Positions 31,899 to 43,526 of a stretch of 64,000 bases of DNA are shown here, in pieces. This DNA comes from Hemicordylus capensis. Lineage: Eukaryota > Chordata > Lepidosauria > Squamata > Cordylidae. The stretch is from NCBI RefSeq assembly GCF_027244095.1, contig NC_069659.1:29668501-29732500 (forward strand), read 5' to 3'. Numbering within the stretch: the first letter of the stretch is position 1; every line of letters starts with the position of its first letter. The notes under the pieces are model-generated. The model saw only the letters and a list, made by a program, of their open reading frames with translations, was not told the origin of the DNA and searched no databases. A program made the translations under genes and the position numbers.

Positions 31899-34800
31899 TC
31901 AGCTACAGCAGAAAAACTTCACATCATTAAGTGCCGTGTCATCACCCTTGCCTTGAGAACCCTCTATTCTTGTCTGGATCCCACACATGTAACCAGAAAA
32001 GCACCGGTGACTCCATGGACCAAAACTGCCCCAACCAAGTCCGTTGCCCATCAGACCAATCCCATCATCACAAGTGAACTGGATGTTGTTGGCTGCTGTA
32101 TCGTCACCTTTCCCTTGACGGCCTTCCACTCTCAGAGAAAAGGAAATCAGGTTGCCCTTGGGACAATATTGAATCCCTGTCCAGCTTCCCCACCTGATAA
32201 AGATAACAAAGACTTTAATAGCCCAAGAAACATATGCAATGCAGGTATTCAAATAGTGGTCATGCCTTATTTCTCAAAGTTTCACATTAAGGATACAATA
32301 TGCCATAAGTGTTGCTGGGAAAGGAGCAAAGAAACACCTAGCATAGTTGTTTCTACAGAGAAGTGGCCAACCTCAAGGAGGATCACAAGTGGGTCAATAC
32401 AGAGATAGACTATCCCACCAGTGGTCTCCAGCTTCTAATAACCAGAAGTGTACTCTCTACAAAATAACATAATGCTTTTGCTTTTTGTATCCACTAGCCA
32501 GCAATAAATCTGCCTTCCCTTTTTTCAGTTAATAGTTGTTGTTGTTGTTGTTGTTTGTTGTAGTCCTTTATCTGTTGTGAAAAGAAATTTTGATGAGGCA
32601 ACATGACTCCAGATTAGAGCAGAATGGTTTGCTTCTCCATCATCAGGTGAGTTCCTGTTGCAACCTTACCTAGCTACTGTAGAATTCAAAGCATAGGAAG
32701 CTGCCTTATTCTGAGTCAGACCATTGGTTCATCTAGTTCAGAAATGTCTACACTGAGTGGAAGCAGCTCTATATAGTTCTACAATTGAATCTTCTCCAAA
32801 TGCAAAGGACTGAACTGAACCTGAGACTCTGCTAACAAAGCATGTACTGTGTCTCAGAGCTACAGCCCCTCTTCCATGTAAATGAACATACAGTAGGAGG
32901 CTGACTTCGATCAGCTCACACCATAGGTCCATCTGGCTCAATGCCATCTACCCTGACTGGCAGTAGCCTCCCAGGGTTTCAGATGGATGTTGCTCAGCCC
33001 TACCTGGGAGCACAGACAGCTCCAAAACCCAGGAAGAACACAGGTTTTGATTGTGTGAATGACCTCATTGTTTCAGATTGTTTATTTTGACTATACTGAC
33101 TTGGTTACCCAGAAGAAGGGTATTTTGGACGGAAATGTGAGCCCTAATAGATTTATCCTCATGCACTTTTGAGATTTCCTCTACTCTTCATGATTTGACT
33201 GGTGCCTTATCTTCTTTTTGTTTACTAGAAAGGTAATATTGAATTCATTTTGGAAATCAAAAGTTTCCAAATCTCTCTCTCGCTCTTTCTTTCTTTCTGC
33301 CCTGCCTTTCTACCAGAAGTAGTAAAGACTTCTTATTTATATTATGTAAAGCTTACATAATATAAATTAAGATATACTATTTATTTAAGCTATTAATGAT
33401 CGCTTTTAGACACAGCTCTCCTCCAGAACATACACATTGGAACAAATGTTCCTGCTGCATGTTCCCAGAAGCTCGGTTCAGGCATTATGTTGAACATTCA
33501 TACAAGTGTACAGTGTACATAGGTACAGATCTGTATACTGGTACAATTATTCACACATGTGGAACACAAGTACAGCAGTACACTTCCCATATGTATCATG
33601 CAGTTGAGGGGCCTGTACCCAGGTTCCCTTCTAAAATGAATGCAAATACAGTTGCACACACAAAATAATATTTATTTATTTTTACATTTATATCCTGCTT
33701 TTCTTCAAAGGAGTCCAGAGCAATATACATGGTTATGTTTATCCTCCCAATAACCCTGTGATAGAGGTTAGACTGAGAAAGAACTGACTGGCCCAGAGTC
33801 CTGAGTGAGGATTTGAGTCTGCATCACCCAAGGGTTCAGGAACCCTTGGTAACAGCAGGGAATGAGGCATGGGTGACCTCACTGAGGCAGGAATTCTCAG
33901 AAAATTGGTTTCTGGGAATCTCCCGCTCCTCCAGAAGCCAGCCATGCTGCATCCCTTGCCAAGGGTTCCTTGATCCTCCCTAAATGCCTGCCTACAGGCA
34001 GTTATAGGCTGAATGAGGGATAATAAATTGAAGCTGAATCCAAGCAAGACAGAGGTGCTCGGGGGGGGCAGTCATAATTTGGAGGATGGGATAGAATCTC
34101 CTGTTCTGGATAGGGTCACACTCCCCCAGAAATCACAGATACATAGTTTGGGAGTGTTTTTGGATCCTGGTCCCACCAGGATCCAGGGAGTGTTTTTGGA
34201 TCCTGGTCTCAGGTTAAGGCTATGGCCAGGAGCACATTTTACCAGCTTCAACTGATATGACATCCCTTGAAGGGAATGACCTCAAAACAATGGTGCATCA
34301 GCTGATAACCTTCAGGCTAGACTACTGCAATTGCACATAGTTTGGAAACCTCAGTTAGTCAAAATGTGGCAGCTAGATGAATCTCCAGGGCAACTCAGAG
34401 GGTCCAGATAATTCCTGTTCTTAAATAATTTCATTGGCTGCCGATATGTTTCTGGATGCAGTATAAAGTGTTAGCTATCACCTTTAAAGGCCTGAATGGT
34501 TTAGACTCAAGTTATATGAGATCTCCAACACGCAATAAGATAATTAGAAGAGCTTCATCTTTGGGTGCCACCAGTTCATCTGGTGTCAACCTGGGATCGG
34601 GGCTTCTCAGTTGTTGCCCTTAGGTTGTGGAAAACACTCCCCTTGAGATAAGAGTCTTATCATATTTAGAGGCTTTCAAGAGAGTCATGAAGATCCATCT
34701 TTTCAGCCTGGATTTTAATAATATTTAATTAGCTATAAATAATATTTAATTAGTCAGAAGCCTTGCAGGGAGGAAGACTTCCCAGAGATGGCTGCTGCCC

Positions 34801-36921
34801 GGTGGGTAAGTCTGTGTGTGATCAGGGCCAGGGGGAGTGAGTCAGCAGTTCCTGAGGACCATCTGCCCAGATTAGCCATCTCCCTTGGCTTATAAAAGGG
34901 CTGCTGCCCTGTGGTGGCAGGCCCACCACTTGCGGGGTGACACCAATGGGAGTCGCCCTTTTTGGGGAGCCACCTTAGGGGATAGTGATGGCCAGTTGGT
35001 ATTATTTTGGCTTCTGTTGTTTTTTGGTCCTGGGTGTTTCAGATGTATCTTGGTTTGTCTGGGGATGGGGATACAGTGGGCATGTCCGCTGGCTATGGGG
35101 CGGCTATTCCAGTGGTGGTGGTGGTGGGAATAAAAGAAGTAAAGTTGGCACTTGGCAGGTCAGTGAGTCATTACAGGGGAAGGGAAGTCAGAACTCTATT
35201 AGCTGTTTCCCCTTCTGGCTGTCCTGACAGCTCTTTGACCTTGGGGAGCAGCACCAACCTCCCACAGACTCTCACCTTGTCATGCCAGGTCTGTCCAGAA
35301 TAAGTCGGAAACCGTCAATGATTTGATTTTGGATGAAGGGGCAGACCTGGTATGTATTACAGAGACTTGGTTGGGGGAGGCTGGTGGCCCAGTCTGGTCC
35401 CAGCTTCTCCCTCCAGGGTACTCTGTTGAGGAGCAGATGCGGAGACATGGGTGGGGAGGTGGAGTGGCTGTGGTCTATAAAAATAACCTGTCCCTGGCTA
35501 GGATCTCTGTTGAAGTGTCTGACTATATTGAACGTGTGTACCTAAATTTAGTCAGGGATAGACTGGGACTTCTGTTGGTGTATTGATCGCCCTGCTGCCC
35601 AATGGAGTCCCTGATGGACTTGGTCCCGGGTTTGGCATTGGAGTCCCCCATGCTTGTGGTGCTAGGGGACCTCAATGTCCACTTTTGACCAATTTGTCTG
35701 GGGCAGCTGAGGAGTTCATAGCAGCCATGATGACTATGGCCAAGGGTTCTCAGGACCAACACACGTTGCTGATCACATGCTTGATCTGGTCTTTCACTCT
35801 GATAAGGGTGGTGTTCTGTAGGTGGAGACTCCTGTGATTTCCCCATTGTCATAGACAGACCACCATCTAGTTAAGGTTGGACTCACAGTCACACCCCACC
35901 TTTGCAGGGGAGAGGGGCCCATTAGAATGGTCTGCTCGAGAAGGTTATTGGATCCAATCAGATTGCAAGAAGCCTTGGAGGGATTTACTGTTGGCTCTGC
36001 AGGTGATCCTGTTGATGCCCTGGTGGAGAATTGGAACAACAAACTCACCAGAACAGTGGATATGATTGCTCCTAAGTGTCCTCTCTGACCTGCTTCAAAA
36101 TTGGCCCCTTGGTAAACAGAAGAACTATGGGGGCTGAAGTGGCAAGATAGATGACTAGAGCACAAGTGGAAGAAGACTCAACTCGAATTCAACAGATTAC
36201 AACATAGAGCATATTTGAAGATTTATGCTCTGTCAATATGGGCAGCAAAGAAAAGATTCTTTTCAGCCTGTGTTGTTTATTATTTTTTCTTGTTTACACA
36301 GTCAGACAGGTGCTATTGACTGGTTTGTTTTATCCAGACATTGAGTCCTTCCCAAGGACCTGGGATGGCTGAACTTTATTATCAATGTTGTTGCTGTTAT
36401 TATAGATATGGTCGCAGAATATAGTCTGTTCCCAGTAAAGCTGCTTTTTGTAATTGGCTGATGGTGATTTCTGTGGCTCCTATGGTGCTGAGGTGCTCTT
36501 CAAGTTGTTTTGGAATTGCACCTAGGGCAGCAATTACCACTGGGATTATTTTGGTTTTTTTTCTGCCACAGCCTTTCAATTTCAATTTGTAGATCTTTGT
36601 ATTTGGTGATTTTTTTCTCTTTCTCTTTCTTCTATTCTGCTATCCCCTGGTATTGCTATGTCGATTATTTTGACTTGTTTTTCTTTCTTCTCGACTACAG
36701 TTATATCTGGTGTATTGTGTGGAAGATGTTTGTCTGTTTGTAGTCGGAAGTCCCATAATATTTTTGCATCTTCATTCTCTACAACTTTTTCAATTTTATG
36801 GTTCCACCAATTTTTGGCTACAGGTAGCTTGCATTTTTTGCAGATGTTCCAGTGTATCATCCCTGCTACCTTGTCATGGTTTTGTTTGTAGTCAGTCTGT
36901 GTGAACTTTTTACAACAGTTG

Positions 36922-36965
<44 letters not shown>

Positions 36966-39266
36966 TTACATTTATATCCCGCTCTTCCTCCAAGGAGCCC
37001 AGAGCGGTGTACTACATACTTAAGTTTCTCCTCCTAACAACCCTGTGAAGTAAGTTAGGCTGAGAGAGAAGTGACTGGCCCAGAGGCACCCAGCTAGTAT
37101 CATGGCTGAATGGGGATTTGAACTCGGGTCTCCCCGGTCCTAGTCCAGCTCTCTAACCACTACACCACGCTGGCTCCATTCTGGCACCATGCTGGCTATG
37201 CATGTTCATGTCCAGCAGAGTTGTTCAGGGCTGTGAGAGGGTAAGTGCCCCTCCTCCCTTGAACCATAACTTGGAACCATCTATTACCTGCTATGACATA
37301 TTTAATGGGTTTTTGTGGATAAAATATCTCGTATTCGGACCAATATTGGTCCCTTTTGAACCTCATATTGGACCTTTTGGACCTCTCGGTGGCTTTTGAT
37401 ACTATTGACCATAGTATCCTTCTGGAGCACCTGAGGGGTTTGGGAAGCACTGCTTTGCAGTGGTTCCACTCCTACCTCATGGGCAGTTTCCAGATAGTGT
37501 CCCTCATGAACTGTTGTTCTTCAAAATCTGAACGGTGTGGTGTCCCTCCTGGCTCTCTCTGATGTTGTTTAACATCTACATGAAACCACTGGGAGAGATC
37601 ATCAGGAGATTTGGTGCAGGGTTTTATCAGTATGCTGATGACACCCAAATCTTTTTCTCCATGTCTCCATCATCAGGAGAAGGTCTAACCTCCCTAAATG
37701 CCTGCCTGGATTTGGTGATGGGCTGGATGAGAGATAACAAACTGAGACTGAATCCAGATAAGACGGAGGTACTTATTGTGCAGGGTTGGGAGATGATTTT
37801 GATCTGCCAGTTCTGAATGAGGTCACACTTCTATAGATAATAGCTGATATATAAATCATCTATCATCTGTTATGAGCACAGATAATCTATTATGTCTAGT
37901 TTAGTCTGAGGAGACAGACTCTGACATTATCATTTGCTGATGCTGATTTAACTGAGTGTAAAAGATTTCACCTTAAGTGGCGCAGCAGGGAAATGATTGA
38001 CTAACAAGCAGATGGTTGCCGGTTCGAATCCCCACTGGTCCTATATAGGCAGCAGCGATAGAGGAAGATGCTGAACAGCATCTTCTCATATTGCGCTGGA
38101 GGAGGCAATAGTAAACCTCTCCTGTATTCTACCAAAGAAAACCACAAGGCTCTGTGGGCACCAGAAGAATAAAATCAATTTGATGGCACACTTTACACTT
38201 TAAAGGATTTCAACTAGCCCTTTCTAAGCAACATAGTTAAGGAGGAAGAGAATGTAAATATACACTCACGGTCCAACTGAAGACTCAATTACTCCACCTG
38301 TAGTGCAGTACAGGCGGATACCATTCAGGGCTGTATCATCTCCACGACCTTGGCTTGGTTCTACCTGGTGAAGAATGGAGAAAGAGACTATAATAAAGTT
38401 GCAGATAATTCCAGACTTGCAATGCCACCTGCATTTCTACACAAGAAAGGCATGCTGTTCTCAGTGAGAATTACCAATGCACACAGCCTTACAGACTGAA
38501 ATGGATAGTATTTGACTACATCAAATTCAATTCAAATTCAGATGTTTATTCCCAGTCCACAGACCTTCAAATTCCAAACAGACGATGAGATCCGTTAGCT
38601 CTCCTCAAGTGCACCTAGCAGCACACAGCAACATTTAGTTATTCCTAGAGATACGCATTCCAGTTCTCACCAAAAGATGCATTCAGCCAATTAAATGGGA
38701 CTCAGATTGATGAGACCAAAACTGATAAGAGGAGAATTTCAGTATCACCTTTTGGCTCACCATCTCGCTCTCTTTCTCACTCTTTCTGGGTTCCAGATTT
38801 ACCATAAACTCACCTGGCCTGGTCTCCAATAGCTTAGGGGGTGTTAAATGGCAGTGTTGGGTCAAATTCGAAGGGAGCATAACATGGAACATTACGTTCC
38901 TTTGAACATTTATTTACACTGGCTGATATCCAGCTTTAGTGAGAGTCCTTCCCTGACATACCCTTTTCCCACCTCCCTCTTTGAGTTCTAGAACAATTTT
39001 CTGTGGAGTGTTCAGAAAGCAAAGAGAGAAGACCATTTAAAGGTAGCTGACTGTAAAAACAACTTGGCATCGGGGTGCCGAAAAACCAGGAGACTTACCT
39101 TCAGTGAGAAACCATGTGCATGACCTGAGGGACACATCTGGACAGACCCCCACGTACCCCATGGTCCTCCATTTGGCACTGTGAGAATGGAATTATAATC
39201 CCAAGCTTCTACAATGCAGAGGCAGCAGGAGAGGATGAAGGACACTGCCCTGATGGAGAGGTCCAT
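31899..39266 (-). CDS. VMO1: Vitelline membrane outer layer protein 1 homologue, copy b (three exons)
   Basis: Exons are complement 39099..39266, 38270..38364 and 31899..32193, together 558 bases, giving 185 residues plus TGA. Donors are GTAAGT and GTGAGT, with AG acceptors and phases 0 and 2. The signal peptide spans about residues 1-21 ([21 protein letters not shown]). Three beta-prism repeats carry [18 protein letters not shown] and WGSFGPWS with [18 protein letters not shown] and GKGDDTALN. Eight core cysteines are present, and the chain ends FFCCS, the family-typical end (chicken VMO-I ends FFCCK). The residue at the exon 2/3 junction is Pro, where copy a has Arg. Intron 2 is 6.1 kb, three times that of copy a, because of LINE, R4 and SINE insertions. 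The frame is open and looks functional. It lies convergent to copy a and in tandem with copy c. Confidence 0.95.
32194..33670 (-). other. VMO1-b intron 2, acceptor-proximal part
   Basis: About 32200..32860 aligns in reverse with copy a intron 2 (2570..3330), including an ancient repeat with AGTCAGACCATTGGTTCATC at 32716..32740. A (GTT)n tract is at 32533..32562. A related repeat lies at 32880..33030. The stretch 33285..33430 resembles 40440..40580, an unclassified repeat. Confidence 0.7.
33668..33830 (-). mobile_element. tRNA-derived SINE, truncated
   Basis: Body and 3' part only (TTTATATCCTGCTTTTCTTC at the tail side). Confidence 0.75.
33963..34740 (+). mobile_element. CR1/L3-type LINE, 3' part
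   Basis: Encodes [13 protein letters not shown] and LGVFLDPG blocks, with a local ~35-base duplication around GGATCCTGGTC at 34155..34205, then the C-terminal LSCCP-like end. The tail is ATATTTAATTAG, itself duplicated. Confidence 0.85.
34741..36276 (+). mobile_element. CR1/L3-type LINE with 5' UTR, 5' portion
   Basis: The 5' UTR carries TTATAAAAGGGCTGCTGCCC, equivalent to 19428. The endonuclease region shows ICFTETWLG-like and DLNVHF blocks, with stops (for example TGA at 35584..35586). Interrupted by an R4 copy and a SINE; it resumes at 37197. Confidence 0.85.
36277..36922 (-). mobile_element. R4/Dong-like LINE 3' part, minus strand
   Basis: Encodes [20 protein letters not shown], the [20 protein letters not shown] endonuclease motif and [13 protein letters not shown]. 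The 5'-truncated end abuts a (TTG)/(TTA)n tract (36919..36966), which is the tail of the neighbouring tRNA SINE. The 3' end (GTGTAAACAAGAAA) abuts TTATTATT-like sequence. Confidence 0.9.
36967..37177 (-). mobile_element. tRNA-derived SINE
   Basis: Near full-length copy with head GAGCCAGCGTGGTGTAGTGG on the minus strand and a long (TAA)n tail that holds the R4 insertion. Confidence 0.9.
37197..37838 (+). mobile_element. CR1/L3-type LINE, continuation of 34741..36276
   Basis: Continues the same ORF2 with an internal deletion: AELFRAVRG-like, then [49 protein letters not shown]. Ends shortly after, where copy a intron homology resumes. Confidence 0.85.
37975..38204 (+). mobile_element. Sauria-type SINE in VMO1-b intron 2
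   Basis: Head AAGTGGCGCAGCAGGGAAAT, B-box GGTTCGAATCC, tail TTTGATGGCACACTTTACAC. Flanked by AAAGATTTCAC and AAAGGATTTCAAC. The copy a intron has the undisturbed site (GTTGAAATCTTTTACACTC on the plus strand at 2588..2606). Confidence 0.9.
38365..39098 (-). other. VMO1-b intron 1
   Basis: Aligns along its length with copy a intron 1 (681..1412); both are about 0.73 kb. No inserted element recognised. Confidence 0.7.
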
Positions 39267-39350
39267 GGGAGGCAATCTGCTCTGGGTTTAGCTGCAGGAG
39301 CATAGGGGAGAATAAAACTGCTGTGAGAATTTATATCCTAAGACCTCTTC
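39267..39350 (-). promoter_or_regulatory. Putative core promoter and 5' leader of VMO1-b
   Basis: Carries TATAAAT (minus strand, near 39332) about 65 bases before the ATG and the leader block shared with VMO1-a (TTTTATTCTCCCCTATGC). Confidence 0.55.
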
Positions 39351-39639
39351 CGGTCAAAGTCACCCTGTATCCTGTTTTTCATACATCATCTACAGGATCA
39401 AGGAAATGACCTTTGGAAATAGAAAACTGTAATGGACAAGCCCTTTACAGTTTCCTTCTCAGAAATAAAACAGAGTTTCTGGGAATTGAGTTGGATAGCA
39501 TCCAAGACAAAGTCAAAAGTATGCAAAGCATCCAGGAACTTGGTGAAAAAGTAGAGGAAGAATTTTGGAGGATTTTACAACTATTATAGTTTAACAGCTT
39601 AACACACAGTTTGATTCATGGCAGAGAATTATGTCTGGA

Positions 39640-40345
39640 ACATAGGAAGCTGCCTTAGACCAAGTCAGACTATCGGTCCATCTAGCTCAGTATTGTCTAC
39701 ACAGACTGGCAGTGGTTTCTCCAAGATTGCAGGCAGGAGCCTTTCTCAGCCCTATCTGGGAGATGCCAGGGATGGAACTTGGAACCTTCTGCTCTTCCCA
39801 GAGCAGCTCCATCCCCTAAGGGTGCCCTCATTCTAGGGAATTGGAACGTTCCCCTTCTTGTAAACAGGTTAGTAAACCCCTATGCCATTTATGCAATGCT
39901 CCTGCATAGGAACAGGGAGGGAAGATGTGATCAAGAGGTTCACGTGGATAAGACAGTAAATTTCTTCTGGAAAAGTCTGTATGGTTGTGTGCAGAAAGGC
40001 AAGTGTATCTCTTCTAAACAGCAATGGAACAAATTGTGGAAATGGACATTGGATGTAACCCCCCCCCCCGCCGCCGATTACCTGATGTGCATTGAAATCC
40101 CACCCCCCTGAGTTACAGTACTGCCTGCATATACTTTATAACCCTGTTGGTTACCAAATCCTTGTGTGTAAATCTTTGTATATATGATGTACAAACAACC
40201 ACTTCGTATATAATTGTGCTTTGTTAATGCACTGTATGCTTTCGTAATTTGTTGGTTCAATAAAATTTTTGTTGTCCTATCTTGGAGATATCAGGGAGAT
40301 AACTTGGAACCTTCTTCATGCAAGCATGCAAATACACTTCCCAGA
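39640..40345 (+). repeat. Interspersed repeat related to the intronic AGTCAGACCA repeat
   Basis: 39640..39825 is a fuller copy (AGGAAGCTGCCTTAGACCAA, GGTCCATCTAGCTCAGTATTG, TGGAACTTGGAACCTTCTGC). Its end block (CCCAGAGCAGCCCCATCCCC) recurs at 40338..40358, so the ~450 bases between may be a further insertion; they end GGTTCAATAAAATTTTTGTTG. I cannot name the family. Confidence 0.55.
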
Positions 40346-40584
40346 GCAGCCCCATCCCCTAAGAGGAATATCTTACCGTGCTCACCAATATCTCCCATTC
40401 AAATGCAAACCAGATTGACAATCTTTGACAACTTACTTACTTACCTCCATTCTTTCTTTCTCTTTCTGACCTGCCCTGCCTTTCCATCAGTGAAGACAGC
40501 TTATGTAATATAAATTAAGACATACTATTAATTTAACATATTTACTTAATGCATGGCTTTTAGACACAGCTCTCTTCCAGAACA

Positions 40585-41265
40585 TCCCTTCTCCCACAGA
40601 CTGGTCTCTTACACGAGTGTCCCAGGGCATGGGAGCTGGATGGCACATGCCACCCAGCAAGGATGGCTATATAAGCAAAATGCAGGAATGGATACCCCAG
40701 AAACAGCTCTCCCTGTCTTGATGACTGCCATGAAGAAACTATCAAAACACGCCCTCTGGCAGCCCATCCATCATTTGAACACGTCCATCCTTGGTTCAAC
40801 TTGGAACAGTGACTCACTCTTCTGGGGTTGCTGGAAATCGGGGTTCCCTTCTCTCACATGGACCCACAGTAGCAGTTCTGCATATGGCGAAATGCCGGTC
40901 TGAACCCAGGAAATTTAAATGAGAGTAAAGATCTGTCCCTGGCCAGATTAAAGTGTTTCTCCAGTCTGCTCACCTGGCTACATCTGGACACATGGAGAGT
41001 CAAAATCTCCTTTGGGTGCATGAAAGGCATCCCTGGAAGTGTGTGTGAAGGGTCACTTTGCAAAAGTTCTATCAGGTTCTATCAAGTTCTCGAGGCAATG
41101 CGAGTGCTATGGAGATGTTGCGTTGGCACACCAGGAAAAGGGAAGGGCTCCCCTGCCCTGAAAATGGAGGTTTCCCGACCACGGCTGGATGAATGTCTGC
41201 GATGCGATTCATGGTTCGAAAAATTAACCACAGGTCCAGCAACCTCCAGTTTCATGTTACGAGCA
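40585..41265 (+). repeat. Unclassified ~1 kb repeat, copy 1
   Basis: Shares with 59806..60810 blocks such as CAGCTCTCCCTGTCTTG, ATGACTGCCATGAAGAA, CCTTTGGGTGCATGAAA and the terminal AGCAACCTCCAGTTTCATGT. No coding capacity seen. The end block equals that at 28700..28811, which hints at a Harbinger-derived non-autonomous element. Confidence 0.7.
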
Positions 41266-41269
41266 AATT

Positions 41270-42249
41270 TTATTTGTTTAATGCAGATTATTTCAATTTC
41301 ACAAAGTCTGTTTAGGCATAAGAGACAGGGAAAGAGGGGCATGTGGGACTGGCAGAAATAAGAAACTGGAGGAAGCCTTCTAGGGCCAGAGAGCAAAGAA
41401 AGTACAGGTAAGTTAAGGTCAGGAGTATCGGAATGTGGTTTATGACCGCGATAATACCTGCTAATGGGAAGATAAGTTTGTGTGGAGAGGAAAGAACAAT
41501 GCCAGTTAAACAAGAAGGAACAAGACAAAGAGCCCACGAACCTCCTTTGGTCCCAAGAGGCCTTTGGCTTTCCACAGAGAAGGAATGTCTCCAGAAGCAG
41601 CAGGGCTCTGACTAGGACTCTTTCACTGCTAACACTGACAATTGGAGGGGAGGGTTGTGCTCAGCTACCCGAGCAGATAGCCAGCCTTCTCCATGTCTTC
41701 CAACTGCAGCCCTCCAGCTGGCGCCACTCTTTCTGACTGGCAGCTGTGCAATCAGTTCCCCCGTGGTTTGTGATGAATGGGAGAAACCAGGCAGGGTGTG
41801 GGGGGGGGGGTTCTAATTGTACAGCCAGCTATCAGAAACAGTAGCCCTATGCAGACATTATGCTGAACAGGTGTTGTGCTTAGAGGGGGTTAGAAAATCT
41901 ATAGCCCAATAACATTCATGGAAAGGATTTGCTTTAGGGCTCAGAAATCATGGCATGAGTTTTCTTGAAATCCAGATGCCACTTCAACTGTTTGCTCAAA
42001 CACGACACAGTTCAACTTAGATCATGTCATAGTAGCCTAATGTTTACTTGGACAATTTATCAATAGTGTGTGTTTGGTGAGGGAGGAGTAAGGATGACAT
42101 TGTCAGGGAAATAGCAGGTTACTGGGTGAAGGCAGAACTGCACCCCAAAGGAGCAAGAAAAACTCATCTCCTGAATAGATACATGTCTTACGAGACTCCT
42201 GAGATGGCAAGTAGCCAAAGCCTGACCTCATGGGACCAACCTGACCCTC
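41270..42249. other. Unclassified intergenic stretch
   Basis: No gene recognised. A short G run lies at 41800..41810. Confidence 0.4.
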
Positions 42250-42329
42250 ATTCATTCATTCATTCATTCACTTATTAAAATTTTCTTATATACTGCCTTC
42301 TCCAAAGACTCCAGGCTGTGAACAATAGC

Positions 42330-42377
<48 letters not shown>
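42250..42377 (-). mobile_element. LINE 3' fragment and (AAT)n tract
   Basis: (ATTC)n, a 3' UTR piece (CACAGCCTGGAGTCTTTGGA on minus) and then (AAT)n at 42329..42376, against which the next R4 copy starts. Confidence 0.7.
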
Positions 42378-42378
<1 letters not shown>

Positions 42379-43526
42379 CAGAGCTAGAGACGCTAGATCG
42401 TAAAGACCAGGAAAATCATGACCATCAATCATGCTCTGCACCCCTGCAGTGATGTCGATAGGCTATACCTCCCTTGGAGCTCAGGTGGAAGAGGAATGCT
42501 GCAAGTCCATCAAACAGTAGAGGAGGAGAAAAGAGGCCTTTAAGAATATATCAAGGACAGTGAAGAAGATGCACTTCAAATGGTCAATAATGCGAAACTA
42601 TTCAACACCAATGAAACAAAGCAGGCCTACAAGAAAGAACAGGTCAAGAACCGATCAGAAAAATGGAAAAATAAGCCACTGCATGGTCAATATTTGCACA
42701 ATATAAGAGGAAAATCAAACATCACCAAGACCTGGCAATGGCTTAAGAATGGCAACTTGAAGAAATAAACAGAGGGTTTAATACTGGCTGCACAAGAACA
42801 GGCACTAAGAACGAATGCAATAAGAGCAAAAGTAGAAACATCAACCACAAACAGCAAGTGCCGCCTTTGTAAAGAAGCAGATGAAACCGTGGACCACCTA
42901 ATCAGCTGTTGTAAAAAGATTGCACAGGCTGACTACAAACAAAGGCATGACAAAGTAGAAGGGATGATACACTGGAACATCTGCAAAAAATACAAGCTAC
43001 ATGTAGCCAAAAATTGGTGGGACCATAAAACTGAAAAAGTGGTCGAAAATGAAGATGTAAAAATATTATGGTACTTCCGACTACAAACAGACAAACATTT
43101 GCCACACAATACACCAGATATCACTGTAGTCGAGAAGAAAGAAAAACGAGTGAAAATAATCGACATAGCAATACCAGGGGATAGCAGAATAGAAGAAAAA
43201 GAAATAGAAAAAATCACCAAATACAAAGATCTACAAATTGAAATTGAAAGGCTGTGGCAGAAGAAGACCAAAATAATCCCAGTGGTCATTGGCGCCCTGG
43301 GTGCAGTTCCAAAAGACCTTGAAGAGCACCTCAACACCACAGGAGCCACAGAAATCACCATCAGCCAATTACAAAAAGCCGATTTACTGGGAACAGCCTA
43401 TATTCTGTGATGATATCTATAACAATTGACAATAAAATTCAGCCATCCCAGGTCCTTGGGAAGGAAGAAGATGGATAAAACATACCAGTCAATAACACCT
43501 GTCTGACTGTGTAAACAAGAAATAAT
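42378..43526 (+). mobile_element. R4/Dong-like LINE, 5'-truncated copy
   Basis: Starts in the RT thumb region (ARDARS/KDQENHDHQSCSAP in broken frame). It then encodes ALQMVNNAKLFNTNETKQAY, the zinc-binding CRLCKEADETVDHLISCC (CCHC) and the restriction-like endonuclease core PDITVV...IDIAIPGD (PD-x-D type), ending LLGTAYIL. A stop (TAA, 42766..42768) splits the frame before the CCHC. The 3' UTR ends CTGTGTAAACAAGAAAT. Confidence 0.9.

Noticed and set aside
32194-32252. In-frame upstream extension of the VMO1-b exon 3 reading frame
   Set aside because: It reads through the acceptor site into the intron; the AG at 32194..32196 (minus) and homology to copy a fix the exon start at 32193.
36852-37037. 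Short frames with poly-isoleucine and similar runs
   Set aside because: They arise from (TTA)n microsatellites.
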